Notes under the pieces: model-generated | What the model saw: the letters and a program-made list of their open reading frames with translations, nothing else | Database searches by the model: none | Told to the model about the DNA's origin: nothing | Origin: JANQPX01 sp039197065 | Lineage (GTDB): Bacteria > Pseudomonadota > Alphaproteobacteria > Geminicoccales > Geminicoccaceae | NCBI GenBank assembly: GCA_039197065.1 | Contig: JBCCUL010000031.1 | Location: 26,255 to 90,254 of the forward strand | Reading direction: 5' to 3' | DNA: 64,000 bases | Program-made: the position numbers and the translations under genes | Part shown: piece after piece, positions 1 through 8,526 of the stretch | Numbering within the stretch: the first letter of the stretch is position 1 | Layout of the letters: the number at the start of each line of letters is the position of its first letter

Positions 1-706
1 GCAGGAGAGGGTCGCTTTTGTAGAGCGCGTAGCGCTGCCGAAAGTAGTTCAGCGTGCGTACGCCGTCATCGGGCCATTCATGTGAGACGCCAAGCTGGAT
101 CCGCAACCAATCCTTGGCGCGCTGCCACAGGCTTTCGTAAATGTAGTCACCGGAATGGTAGACGAAGTCGAGATCCTCGTCGGCCATATGGACGTAAGCC
201 GTATAAAACCCCGCGTCCCTGCGCTGACAACCGCAGACGGCGAAGCGAAGGTGATCGACCCTTGCGTTTTCAAGCGGCGCCGTTTTCGTTCGGCCGACCA
301 TGCTGGCCTCGCCGCCGGCATAGAAGCGGTAGAAATAGACGCGGTCCGGGTCGAGCCCGTTCAACTCGACATGGACGGCATGGCCAAGTTCGGGGCGGGC
401 CAGTGCCTCGCCGCTTTGCACGGTTTTGATCATGAACTCGTCATGTGCGACTTCCCAACGAAGGGGAATCGCATGCCGATCGAGAGAGGGTGGTGCGGTC
501 ACCTTGGTCCAGAGAACGACGCCATCCGGAGCGGGTTCACCCGAGGCAATCCCGAGACCGAAGACATGACGATCGAAGCGAAGCGGTCCCGAGGCACAGG
601 CGGCAAGCGATGCGGCACCGGTGGTCAGAAGTGCGCTGCCGCCGAGACCCTTCAGAAGCCGGCGCCGGTCCATTGTCACATAGCGGTCAACGCAATATCG
701 TTCCAT
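1..706 (-). CDS. phoD: PhoD-family alkaline phosphatase, partial
   Basis: This is the N-terminal 235 codons of a PhoD-type alkaline phosphatase/phosphodiesterase; the C-terminus lies beyond the left edge. The start ATG at 706 has a good ribosome site (GGGAG, 5-7 nt upstream), and a second in-frame ATG lies at 673. The N-terminus carries a twin-arginine signal (DRRRLLKGLG) followed by a hydrophobic stretch and a lipobox-like LAAC, so a Tat-exported, possibly lipid-anchored enzyme is expected. Family marks seen are the N-terminal fibronectin-like part (FGLGIASGEPAPDGVVLWTK), CGCQRR and the metal-site region HSGDYIYE. The role in phosphate or phosphodiester scavenging outside the cytoplasm is family knowledge. 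The metal ligands further downstream cannot be checked here. Confidence 0.85.
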   Translation of the reverse strand, partial: MERYCVDRYVTMDRRRLLKGLGGSALLTTGAASLAACASGPLRFDRHVFGLGIASGEPAPDGVVLWTKVTAPPSLDRHAIPLRWEVAHDEFMIKTVQSGEALARPELGHAVHVELNGLDPDRVYFYRFYAGGEASMVGRTKTAPLENARVDHLRFAVCGCQRRDAGFYTAYVHMADEDLDFVYHSGDYIYESLWQRAKDWLRIQLGVSHEWPDDGVRTLNYFRQRYALYKSDPLL

Positions 707-858
707 TGCGATCTCCCACAGGTTGGATAAATCCTGACCTGCGTCAGAGACGCTTCAGTGACGCCAGCACGCGTGTTTGATGATGAACGCCGGGTTTTTT
801 CTCTTTGCATAAAGGCGGGGGTGCCGTCGCCCGATCGCCCGCCGGCGACGATCGCAAC

Positions 859-2076
859 CTAAGCTGCGGTGGAATGGTCGAGGCGGTCGGGAAGCAGGCA
901 GGCGAGATAGCTATCGACCGTCCGGTCCAATGAAAATTCGCTGGCGCGGGAGCGAAGCAGGTCGGGGGCGGGCGGGTGATCGAGCGTCGCTTCGATGGCG
1001 TTGGCCATGGCATCTTCGTCGCCGACGGGCACCAGCTTGCCATAGCGCCCGCCATCCAGGATCTCGAACGGTCCGGCTGGACAATCGGTGCTGACCACCG
1101 GGCAGCCGGCTGCGAGCGCTTCGACCAGGACATTGCCGAAGCCTTCATGGGTCGATGACATCACGAAAAGATCGGCGGCTTTCATGAAGGCGAACGGATT
1201 CGGTTTAAACCCCGGCAGTGCGACGTCGTCGCGGAGGCTCAGTTCCCGGATCAACTTTTCCATGATGGCGCGATCTTCGCCTTCGCCGATGATCATCAGG
1301 CGTGCCGGCCGCCGGGCGCGCAGCTTGGCGAACGCACGGATGAGCATCGGAAAATCCTTCTGCCGGCGAAAGCGGCCGGCGGCCAGGATGACCGGCCGGT
1401 CGTCATCGAACCAGGGGTGATCGTCAGGCGGGTGGTCAAGGGCCCCGGCGCGCAACAGGCCGTTGTGGATCTTGGTGATGCTCTCCGGCTCCAGTCCTGA
1501 CGTGGCTGCCAGATCGTCGGCGACGTGCTGCGATATGGCGACGATGGCGTCGGCCTTCGGATAGAGCGCGTGAATGAGGCTCGGTAGTCGGGCCTCCTTC
1601 CACCTTTTGCGTGAACGCTGGATCGATTCCGAAAGATGACTGCGCTCGCTGACAACCAGGCGCGTGGCGACATGGGCCCGTCGGTGCGCAAGCAAGGCGG
1701 TGAGGTTGCCGAGTGTCTTGGCGGACAGCATCGTATCCGGCCGGCGCGTCATGAGATAGCGTGCGAGCCCGGGGATGAAGCTTCGCCAGCGAATCGGAAG
1801 GGCGCGGATGCTCTTTCGATCCATTGCAGCCTTTGCGATCAATCGCTCGTGAAACTCGATGGCGATGTGACGCGTGCGTGCACCCGAATGCAGGACGAAC
1901 GTCTCGATGGGTTCGGCCAGGTCGTGATCATGCCAGTTGCAGCGATCGCCAACCACCAGGTCGACGCCGAAACCGTGATCGACAAAGGCATTTGCCAAAC
2001 CGACGAATGAATGCTGGACACCGCCCTGGGTCAGGCGGTCGACGAACAAGGCGAGGCGTGGACGGCGTGTGACCAT
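859..2076 (-). CDS. GT4-family glycosyltransferase
   Basis: A 405-residue GT-B fold glycosyltransferase of family GT4. The N-terminal Rossmann part shows LTQGGVQHSFVGLANAF, typical of the acceptor-side glycine loop. The C-terminal donor-binding domain has VILAAGRFRRQKDF and the EX7E motif E311-GFGNVLV-E319, followed by the usual STDCPAGPFEIL segment. There is no signal peptide or membrane span, so it acts at the cytoplasmic face on a nucleotide sugar. It is divergent from the FkbM gene across a 129-bp gap. It is clearly paralogous to the two other GT4 genes of this cluster (shared TERSHLSE/SERSHLSE and DCPxGPxEIL segments). Donor and acceptor cannot be told from sequence. Confidence 0.9.
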   Translation of the reverse strand: MVTRRPRLALFVDRLTQGGVQHSFVGLANAFVDHGFGVDLVVGDRCNWHDHDLAEPIETFVLHSGARTRHIAIEFHERLIAKAAMDRKSIRALPIRWRSFIPGLARYLMTRRPDTMLSAKTLGNLTALLAHRRAHVATRLVVSERSHLSESIQRSRKRWKEARLPSLIHALYPKADAIVAISQHVADDLAATSGLEPESITKIHNGLLRAGALDHPPDDHPWFDDDRPVILAAGRFRRQKDFPMLIRAFAKLRARRPARLMIIGEGEDRAIMEKLIRELSLRDDVALPGFKPNPFAFMKAADLFVMSSTHEGFGNVLVEALAAGCPVVSTDCPAGPFEILDGGRYGKLVPVGDEDAMANAIEATLDHPPAPDLLRSRASEFSLDRTVDSYLACLLPDRLDHSTAA

Positions 2077-2205
2077 GACATTGGCCTATCTCGTTACTGC
2101 GCCAATTCGATGACAGACGAAGCCGTTCTCGCTCGATTGTCACGGAATTGACCAAGTCTGGAGATAGTCGTCTGGGTTGGATGCCAGCCATCATGCGAAC
2201 GGGCC

Positions 2206-3240
2206 ATGTCAAGCTTGAGAAGTTCGAGGCGGCCTGGGCTATTTCTCGGGTCCAGAGACCTCGCCACGCTATTGCGCAAAGTCGGGCCGCTTGGCTGTCT
2301 GGACATTGGCGCGCGTGGTGGCGTGGTCGAGGACATCGATCCACTCGGCGCCGCGGCCTATGTCTACGGCTTCGAGCCTGACGAAGAGGAATGCGCCAGG
2401 CTGAACGCCACGCTCGAAGCGGGCGATTATCCTTTCGGCGAGCTTCGTTTCCTGCCGACGGCGCTCGGGCCGCGGGAGGAGCGGCGAACGCTCAACATCA
2501 CACGTCACAGCGGCGCTTCGTCCCTTCTCTTGCCGAACCCCGATGTCGCCTCGCGCTTCGCTGCACGTGAGCGATATTTCGATGTCACGCGCACCGTGCC
2601 CGTCGATACCCGACCTCTCGACGACGTCATTCAAGACCATGGTGTGATCAACCCGGTCTACATGAAGATCGACGTCGAAGGCTTCGAGCTGGAGATTCTA
2701 AAGGGGGCCGAAAGGCTGCTGAGCTCAGGCCTGCTGGCGCTTCGCTCCGAGATCGCGTTCTTGCCCACACGACTGGGTCAACCGGACTTCGGGGAGATCT
2801 CGAGATATCTGAAACCCTTCGGCCTCATGCCCATGGGCTTTCTCTATCTTGCGACCTGGCGATCGCTCACCGATGTCAAACATCCGCGTAAGGTCGCCGG
2901 GCCGGTGCCATTCTCCCGCGGCCAGCTCGTGCATGGCGATGTGCTGTTCCTGAGAAATCCTGACACGATCGATGACCAGACGGATAATGGCGCGACGGCG
3001 CTCACCAGGCTCGCCCTTCTCGCCCTCCTCTATGACTATGTCGACTTCGCGCATGACATTTTCATGCGGCCAGCGGTCCGTCGATTTATTGAAGATGCCG
3101 TGGGATCGGATGGCCTTTCGGGCTTGCGCGCCGCATCGCGCTTTATCGCCAAGCGCCATGATCGAGAGAGTGCTAAGGCGTGGGGACGAAACCTGAAAAA
3201 GCGTGTCGTCAACGAGCTCAAATATGCCTTTGCCCGATAA
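2206..3240 (+). CDS. FkbM family SAM-dependent methyltransferase
   Basis: A 344-residue class I methyltransferase of the FkbM family. The SAM-binding motif I is CLDIGARGGVV near residues 31-41, and the FkbM signature YMKIDVEGFELEILKGAE begins near residue 151. These enzymes O-methylate sugars or small hydroxylated acceptors; in a glycan cluster the likely target is a sugar hydroxyl. About 90 residues follow the methyltransferase core, longer than minimal FkbM domains, with no recognised domain. It overlaps the start of the following glycosyltransferase gene, so the two are probably co-transcribed and translationally coupled. Confidence 0.85.
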   Translation: MSSLRSSRRPGLFLGSRDLATLLRKVGPLGCLDIGARGGVVEDIDPLGAAAYVYGFEPDEEECARLNATLEAGDYPFGELRFLPTALGPREERRTLNITRHSGASSLLLPNPDVASRFAARERYFDVTRTVPVDTRPLDDVIQDHGVINPVYMKIDVEGFELEILKGAERLLSSGLLALRSEIAFLPTRLGQPDFGEISRYLKPFGLMPMGFLYLATWRSLTDVKHPRKVAGPVPFSRGQLVHGDVLFLRNPDTIDDQTDNGATALTRLALLALLYDYVDFAHDIFMRPAVRRFIEDAVGSDGLSGLRAASRFIAKRHDRESAKAWGRNLKKRVVNELKYAFAR

Positions 3241-4483
3241 CGGACAGACCGTGGCCAGGCATATTGCATTGCTGACCCGTGGGCTTGCCGGCGGCGGCGT
3301 GCAGTGCATGATGCGGCATACGGCGGACGAGCTTTTGTCCCGAGGCTTCGACGTCGATCTGCTGACGCCGAGACGCGGGCATCTTGCCGAAGAAAAGCAA
3401 GGCCTTCGCGTTCATCACCTTCGCCGCCTGCCACGATCGGTGGGTCGTTTCATGGCGCTCCGATCCGATCCAGGGGGCTTTCACGCAATGCTTCGTCCGG
3501 TGTTGCTGGCGCCGCTCGCCGCGCAGCCGCTCGGCATCCTGCCAGCGCTTACCCGCTACCTCCGTGCCGCCCGTCCAGACGGCCTAATCGCGGCGACCAC
3601 CTATCTGAACCTCGACGCCATCTGGGCGAAGCGTCTCGCCGATGTGCCGACGCGTGTCATCATTACCGAACGCAGTCACCTCTCCGAGAATCTGCGCTCC
3701 GGACGCAATGGTCGCGCCTGGCGCTGGAAGCATGTATCGCCGCTTCTCCATCGCACCTACCCGCTGGCCGATGCGATGATCGGTGTTTCCGACGGTGTCT
3801 CCCGCGACCTCGAAGCGCTCGCAGCGCTGCCTTCGGGATCGGTACGCACCGTCTACAACCCGGTCCTTCCCAACGGCCTGCCGCCGCTTGCCAGCCAGCC
3901 GCCCGATGACCCCTGGCTGAGCAGCGACGGGCCGCCTGTCATCATGGCGGCGAGCCGGCTGGTCAAATCAAAGGATTACCCGACGCTGATCCGGGCTTTC
4001 GCACGTCTGCGCGTCACGCGCCCTGCCCGCCTGATGATTCTCGGCGAGGGGCCGGAGCGAAGACGCCTGGAGCGGCTAGCGGCCCGCCTCGGCCTTACGG
4101 ATCATGTCCGCTTCCTGGGTTGGGTCGACGACAGTGCATGCTACATGCGCCAGGCCGCAGTCTACGTCCTGCCCTCCATGCGCGAAGGGTTCGGCAATGT
4201 TCTGGTGGAGGCGCTGGCTGTCGGCTGTTCAATCGTCGCCACCGACTGCCCGAGCGGACCAGCGGAAATCCTCGAAGATGGCCGCCACGGTCAGCTTGTT
4301 CCGGTCGGCGATGATCAGGCGATGGCGGAAGCGCTGGCCAGAAGCCTCGATGAGCGGCCGGACAAAAACGCGCTTCGTGCGCGCGCCGCTGGCTTCACCG
4401 CCAAAGCTGCCGTCGACGCCTATCTCGACGCTTTAGGCTTCGCGCCCCAGGCCGTTGCTGATCAAACCATCGTTGCAGCGTGA
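3224..4483 (+). CDS. GT4-family glycosyltransferase
   Basis: A GT4 glycosyltransferase of about 419 residues. The N-terminus reads HIALLTRGLAGGGVQCMM, the canonical glycine-rich loop. The donor domain has VIMAASRLVKSKDYPTLI and the EX7E motif E321-GFGNVLV-E329. I chose the ATG at 3224, which overlaps FkbM by 17 bp; a GTG at 3203 would add seven residues and neither has a strong ribosome site. Its 3' end overlaps the oppositely oriented next glycosyltransferase by 22 bp (4462-4483). It resembles the 859-2076 protein closely, so one arose by duplication. Cytoplasmic; sugar specificity unknown. Confidence 0.9.
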   Translation: MPLPDNGQTVARHIALLTRGLAGGGVQCMMRHTADELLSRGFDVDLLTPRRGHLAEEKQGLRVHHLRRLPRSVGRFMALRSDPGGFHAMLRPVLLAPLAAQPLGILPALTRYLRAARPDGLIAATTYLNLDAIWAKRLADVPTRVIITERSHLSENLRSGRNGRAWRWKHVSPLLHRTYPLADAMIGVSDGVSRDLEALAALPSGSVRTVYNPVLPNGLPPLASQPPDDPWLSSDGPPVIMAASRLVKSKDYPTLIRAFARLRVTRPARLMILGEGPERRRLERLAARLGLTDHVRFLGWVDDSACYMRQAAVYVLPSMREGFGNVLVEALAVGCSIVATDCPSGPAEILEDGRHGQLVPVGDDQAMAEALARSLDERPDKNALRARAAGFTAKAAVDAYLDALGFAPQAVADQTIVAA

Positions 4484-5688
4484 CGCATGTCAGCTGAGCG
4501 CGAACAAATCTCTTCCAGGACGGCGAGATAGGCATCGACTGTCTTGTCTGCCGAAAAGGAAAGCCCGCGTGAGCGCTGCCGGGCTCTTGGGGGAGGAACG
4601 TGTAGGGTCGCGGCCATGGCATCGGCCAAGGCGTCGCCATCCGCTACCGGCGCCAGACGGCCATAGCGGCCATCCTCGAGGATTTCCGAGGGGCCGCTCG
4701 GGCAATCGGTGCTCACCGCAGGGCAGCCGCAGACCAGCGCTTCGATCAACGCGCTCGGCATGCCCTCGAAGGTCGATGACAGGACGTAGAGTGAGGCGCG
4801 CCTGAGATAGGCGAACGGGTTGTCGCTGCGCCCCGGCAGATCGACGACATCGTCGAGACCGAGGGCAGTGCGTTGGCGTTCGATCGCGCGTCGCTTTGGC
4901 CCATCGCCAAGGATGATCAACCTCGCCGGATGCGTTTGCCGAAGACGGACAAAAGCGCGAAGCAATGTCGGGTAATCTTTCTTTCGAACCAGGCGACCGA
5001 CGGCCAGGACGACAGGAATCGCCGGATCGTCGAGCCAAGGATGCGGCGAAGGGGCTCTCGCTAGGCGGTCGATGCGCTCTAGAGGAACGCCATTGGCGAT
5101 CGCATGGATCTTCTCGGCGTTGACGCCGGTCGCTCGATGGAGGTTGTCGGCGACACCGCCTGAGACCGCAATGACTGCATCGGCATCGGGATAGAGCCAT
5201 CGCATCAGACGGTCACGAAGGCGGCGGTCGATATGGCCATAAACGGCCGACCCATCGATCCGCATGACGTTGCTCTGTCGGATCACCACCGGTGTCCTAC
5301 TCGCCGCCAGACGCCTGGCCGCAAGCGTCGCGAGATTGGGCGGGATGGAGAGCGACAGCATGGCATCGGGCTTTGCCCGCCTCAGATAGGCGGCGATTTT
5401 CGGCGGCGACAAGGCGAGGCGGACGATATTCGGAAGGGTTCGCGTGACGCGGCCGCTCAAGTCATGCCATCGGATCGACGCCGCCAGCCCTTCCGAGACG
5501 GCGTCGCTCATGCCTGGGATCAACAGATCCACCTCGGCGCCGGCATCGGCCAGGCGTTTGGCAAGCCCGACGATCACGCGTTCCCGGCTGCCCGCAGCGA
5601 GCGCGCCGAGCACGATACCAACGCGCCGACCTCGCCAGGCCGAGGCTGATACGGACGACGGCGTGTCGGGCTTCAGTACGGTCGACAT
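4462..5688 (-). CDS. GT4-family glycosyltransferase
   Basis: A GT4 glycosyltransferase of 408 residues. The start ATG at 5688 (MSTVLKPDT) gives the usual family length; the frame is open further upstream but there it runs over the preceding sulfotransferase gene. It overlaps that gene by 16 bp, suggesting translational coupling. The N-terminal loop is VGIVLGALAAGSRERVIVGL, where the usual GGVQ is replaced by GSRE, so it is more diverged than its two neighbours. The donor domain shows VVLAVGRLVRKKDYPTLL and the EX7E motif E308-GMPSALI-E316. It is the last gene of a minus-strand operon that includes both sulfotransferases and ends tail-to-tail with the plus-strand GT4 gene. Confidence 0.9.
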   Translation of the reverse strand: MSTVLKPDTPSSVSASAWRGRRVGIVLGALAAGSRERVIVGLAKRLADAGAEVDLLIPGMSDAVSEGLAASIRWHDLSGRVTRTLPNIVRLALSPPKIAAYLRRAKPDAMLSLSIPPNLATLAARRLAASRTPVVIRQSNVMRIDGSAVYGHIDRRLRDRLMRWLYPDADAVIAVSGGVADNLHRATGVNAEKIHAIANGVPLERIDRLARAPSPHPWLDDPAIPVVLAVGRLVRKKDYPTLLRAFVRLRQTHPARLIILGDGPKRRAIERQRTALGLDDVVDLPGRSDNPFAYLRRASLYVLSSTFEGMPSALIEALVCGCPAVSTDCPSGPSEILEDGRYGRLAPVADGDALADAMAATLHVPPPRARQRSRGLSFSADKTVDAYLAVLEEICSRSADMRHAATMV

Positions 5689-6743
5689 GATCCGGGCTGA
5701 TCGGCAAAGCGAGCAAGAGCGGAGAAACGAGCAAAATCCGTGCGCAGCCGGTCGACAAGACCGGCTGGCCAATCGACCTGTTCGCGCGTGCGCTTCGGTC
5801 GGTCAAACAACCTCTCGGCGCAGGCGTCCAGATAGCGAGATGTCGCCGACGGCAGGCCGAGCCAGGTGATCAGACCGGAGAGCACGGTCCTGGGCGCGTC
5901 GATCAACTCATCCAGATAGACCGTTCTGACCTGGCCCGGACGATCCTGCGTCAGCCCGTCCAGCGTGTGCGCATTGGCGAGAAAACGGCGCGCCGCCTCC
6001 GTGACCGAAACGCCGGTGCGTCGCGCCTTCGTCGCAATATTGTCAAGCGGATGGCGCACCACGTTGATCAAGCGAAGCGGAATGCCCAGCCGCGCTTCCA
6101 GTTCGTCGAGCGCGCGCGGATGTCGGCGAAGCAGCCGCGTCGTGCCATTGCCTTTCTTGTCGCCGATCACCAAGAGATCGCGATGCCGTCCCTGCCATTG
6201 TCCCTCGACCTGATAGTCATAGCCGGAATAGGCGCGGCCGATCAGATCGAACAGACGCGCATTGAGCTGGATCGCGCGGCTGAGCGTGCCGATGTCAGCA
6301 CCGGCAAGCAGATGTTTGAGCGCATGCAGTTCATGGGCGATCACCGCATCGGGATGCGCGTCGATAAGCGAGCCGACCAGGGAATGACCACTGCGCGATT
6401 GTCCGACGAACAGAACCAGCTGCTCTGGCAAGCGATCGTCCGGCTGGTGGTCGGCGAGCTCTTCCGAGTGCTTTTCGATCAGTGTTCGGATGCGGTGATA
6501 GGTGGAAAGAGATTCTCGCGCGTGCTGAACGTTGACGATCAGCCTCGCTTCGTCGTCAAGGGCGCCTTCGACATCGCCGGCGAGCAGCTTTCGACGTTTC
6601 GAAACCCAAAAATATGTCGCCATCCGCGCATCGCGAAGGCCGTTGACAATCGGCTGTTTCAGGCTTCGCGCCGCGTCGGCGATGCTGATCGGTCCTGGCG
6701 AGAAAGCGGCATCGCCTCCACCCGCCATCGATGGCATTTTCAT
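5673..6743 (-). CDS. Sulfotransferase family protein
   Basis: A 356-residue PAPS-dependent sulfotransferase-fold protein. The 5'-phosphosulfate-binding loop is LVLFVGQSRSGHSLVGSL (core residues 114-121), and the 3'-phosphate-binding region is INVVRHPLDNIATKAR. It would move sulfate from PAPS to a hydroxyl of a glycan or lipid. About 100 residues precede the PAPS loop, more than in the second sulfotransferase; the function of that extension is not evident. The start overlaps the preceding sulfotransferase stop by 4 bp (ATGA), a sign of coupled translation. Confidence 0.85.
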   Translation of the reverse strand: MKMPSMAGGGDAAFSPGPISIADAARSLKQPIVNGLRDARMATYFWVSKRRKLLAGDVEGALDDEARLIVNVQHARESLSTYHRIRTLIEKHSEELADHQPDDRLPEQLVLFVGQSRSGHSLVGSLIDAHPDAVIAHELHALKHLLAGADIGTLSRAIQLNARLFDLIGRAYSGYDYQVEGQWQGRHRDLLVIGDKKGNGTTRLLRRHPRALDELEARLGIPLRLINVVRHPLDNIATKARRTGVSVTEAARRFLANAHTLDGLTQDRPGQVRTVYLDELIDAPRTVLSGLITWLGLPSATSRYLDACAERLFDRPKRTREQVDWPAGLVDRLRTDFARFSALARFADQPGSCRPY

Positions 6744-7783
6744 CCGGCCTGGCGCGCGCTCTTCTTGCCGCCCGATGCGATGCGCGGCTGAACCTTCTGC
6801 CAGAGACCGGCAAGCCCGAAATAGCGCTGCTTCACCTCATCCTCCAGAAAGTCGACATAGCGCAGCACCGAGGCCATCGCCTGAAAGCGCTGCTGCAGAT
6901 CGATAAGCGCCGACCAAAGGTCTTCACTTCCCGCATCGAGCTTATCAGTGGCCAGCCGGTGGAGCCAGAGATAGGTGTCGACCGTAAGCGGGTTCAGCTC
7001 CTCCCGCTGAAGCAGCGCGGCCGGTTCGTGACGATGGTGGTAGAGATCTTGGGTCGCAAACTCATCTGCATAAGAGCGAATGCTCGCTTCGATCGAGGCA
7101 TCGACATGGAGATCGAGCCTGGTTGCGATACGATAGAGTTGACGCTTCGGATCCTGCATCAGGAGATCGTAGTCGACCACGACCAGCGGATGTCCCTGCA
7201 AGCGATCGATGTAAGGCAGGACCTGCGCCAGCCATTCGAGATCACTCTTTTCCTGATAGCCGCGATAGACATCGAGATTGGCGCGACTGTCGGCGACGCC
7301 GAGCGGGTTGCGCAGCGCCATCACGTAGCTTGGCTCGATCCCAGCGCTTTCGAACACGCGCTGCCAAAAGGGCATCAGGCGCAAGAGCCCGCCGGACTTC
7401 AAGCCGAAGGGACGATCATCACCGATGCGCTGCGCCAGGGTCATAACGGCTTCGTCATGCAGGGCTGTGAGGTCGACGGTCGACCAGGCGCGATCGTCCA
7501 ACAGTCGGACATTGGCGCCGCTGGCACGAAGGCCGAAGGCTTTATGGACGCGATGGTTCACATTCAGAAGATCGGTGTCCTCGAAAAAGCCCTTCGGGTT
7601 CTTCTTGACGCCTCCGGGCTTGAGCTGATCACCAAGATCCACGCCGAGCGCGCCGACGCCGGCCGTTAGGACGCTGGTGCCGCTTCGACCGGCGCCCACG
7701 ACGATAACCGCCCGGCGGCGTGCACGCGTCGCGTCATTCGCGTTAGCCGGCGGCGCCGAGACAGTCTTCGCTGCATTCGTCAT
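6740..7783 (-). CDS. Sulfotransferase family protein
   Basis: A 347-residue sulfotransferase. The PAPS loop AVIVVGAGRSGTSVLTAGV is at residues 26-44 and the 3'-phosphate region is YVMALRNPLGVADSRANLD. I chose the ATG at 7783; a TTG two codons upstream is also possible. The C-terminal third is helical and lysine-rich at its end. Together with the 356-residue neighbour it indicates that two different positions or acceptors are sulfated. It overlaps the next gene by 4 bp and follows the dioxygenase gene by 17 bp, so all belong to one transcript. Confidence 0.87.
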   Translation of the reverse strand: MTNAAKTVSAPPANANDATRARRRAVIVVGAGRSGTSVLTAGVGALGVDLGDQLKPGGVKKNPKGFFEDTDLLNVNHRVHKAFGLRASGANVRLLDDRAWSTVDLTALHDEAVMTLAQRIGDDRPFGLKSGGLLRLMPFWQRVFESAGIEPSYVMALRNPLGVADSRANLDVYRGYQEKSDLEWLAQVLPYIDRLQGHPLVVVDYDLLMQDPKRQLYRIATRLDLHVDASIEASIRSYADEFATQDLYHHRHEPAALLQREELNPLTVDTYLWLHRLATDKLDAGSEDLWSALIDLQQRFQAMASVLRYVDFLEDEVKQRYFGLAGLWQKVQPRIASGGKKSARQAG

Positions 7784-7800
7784 GACCAACTACGATTCCG

Positions 7801-8526
7801 CTATTTGTGAAAGAAGGTACGGATCCGGGTCACCACGTCGATCTTGCGAATCTCCGCGATGAACACCTTGCGCATCACGCCTTCCGGCTGTTTCAACGGG
7901 CGCATTCCATGCCAGCTTCGATCGGTGCGTTTGAACAGCAAGCTGCTGTTGCCGAGCGCGGTCGAGCGAATGACACGTCTGAAGTCATCGATCTCAGGCG
8001 CTGAGCGATGGCTGAATTCTCCGCCGTCGTCGAGGATCAGAGTCTGACCACCCCACGCCTCATCCCAGTCCTCGGCGGTGTTCAGATAGAAGATGTGGGA
8101 GCCAAGCTTCCACTCGGCATCGCAATGGGCGGAAAGCGAGCAGCCCGTAGGCGTGTAATGCCAGTGAAATGTGAGATCGAATGAATCGATATCGAGCAGG
8201 CGTTGCAGGAAGCGTCGATAAGCGGAACCGTTCAGCTCGGCGACGAAGCGCCGCCAGGATGCCGGCAGATCGAGCTTGTCATTGTAGTTCAGGATAAAGC
8301 GGTCATGGCTTGCCTGGCCGTGACGGCGGCGTTTGCCGAAGGAGGATCGGAAGCGCTCGGGATCCGGTAGATCGGCGATGAGCTCGCGATGCCCGGAATC
8401 GGTCATCAGGCCTTCGGGGTTGATCCACGGAAAGGGATCGGCGTCTTGAAAACGCTTCGTCGGGATCGACTGCAGGCGATCGACATCGAGATAGTCGGCT
8501 TCTTCAGCCGGCAAGCGCAAGGCCAT
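7801..8526 (-). CDS. 2OG-Fe(II) oxygenase family protein
   Basis: A non-heme iron, 2-oxoglutarate-dependent oxygenase of 241 residues. Start ATG 8526 is set by a strong ribosome site (GGAGAGGAG). The facial triad is visible: H134-x-D136 within LSAHCDAEW, and distal H206 within RSWHGM, with a downstream Arg-containing segment (MRKVFIAEIR) for 2OG binding. A role in hydroxylating an amino acid, sugar or lipid head group is family knowledge; the substrate is unknown. It overlaps the upstream ELM1-family gene by 23 bp and precedes the sulfotransferases, so it is part of the same operon and probably modifies the same surface product. Confidence 0.82.
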   Translation of the reverse strand: MALRLPAEEADYLDVDRLQSIPTKRFQDADPFPWINPEGLMTDSGHRELIADLPDPERFRSSFGKRRRHGQASHDRFILNYNDKLDLPASWRRFVAELNGSAYRRFLQRLLDIDSFDLTFHWHYTPTGCSLSAHCDAEWKLGSHIFYLNTAEDWDEAWGGQTLILDDGGEFSHRSAPEIDDFRRVIRSTALGNSSLLFKRTDRSWHGMRPLKQPEGVMRKVFIAEIRKIDVVTRIRTFFHK

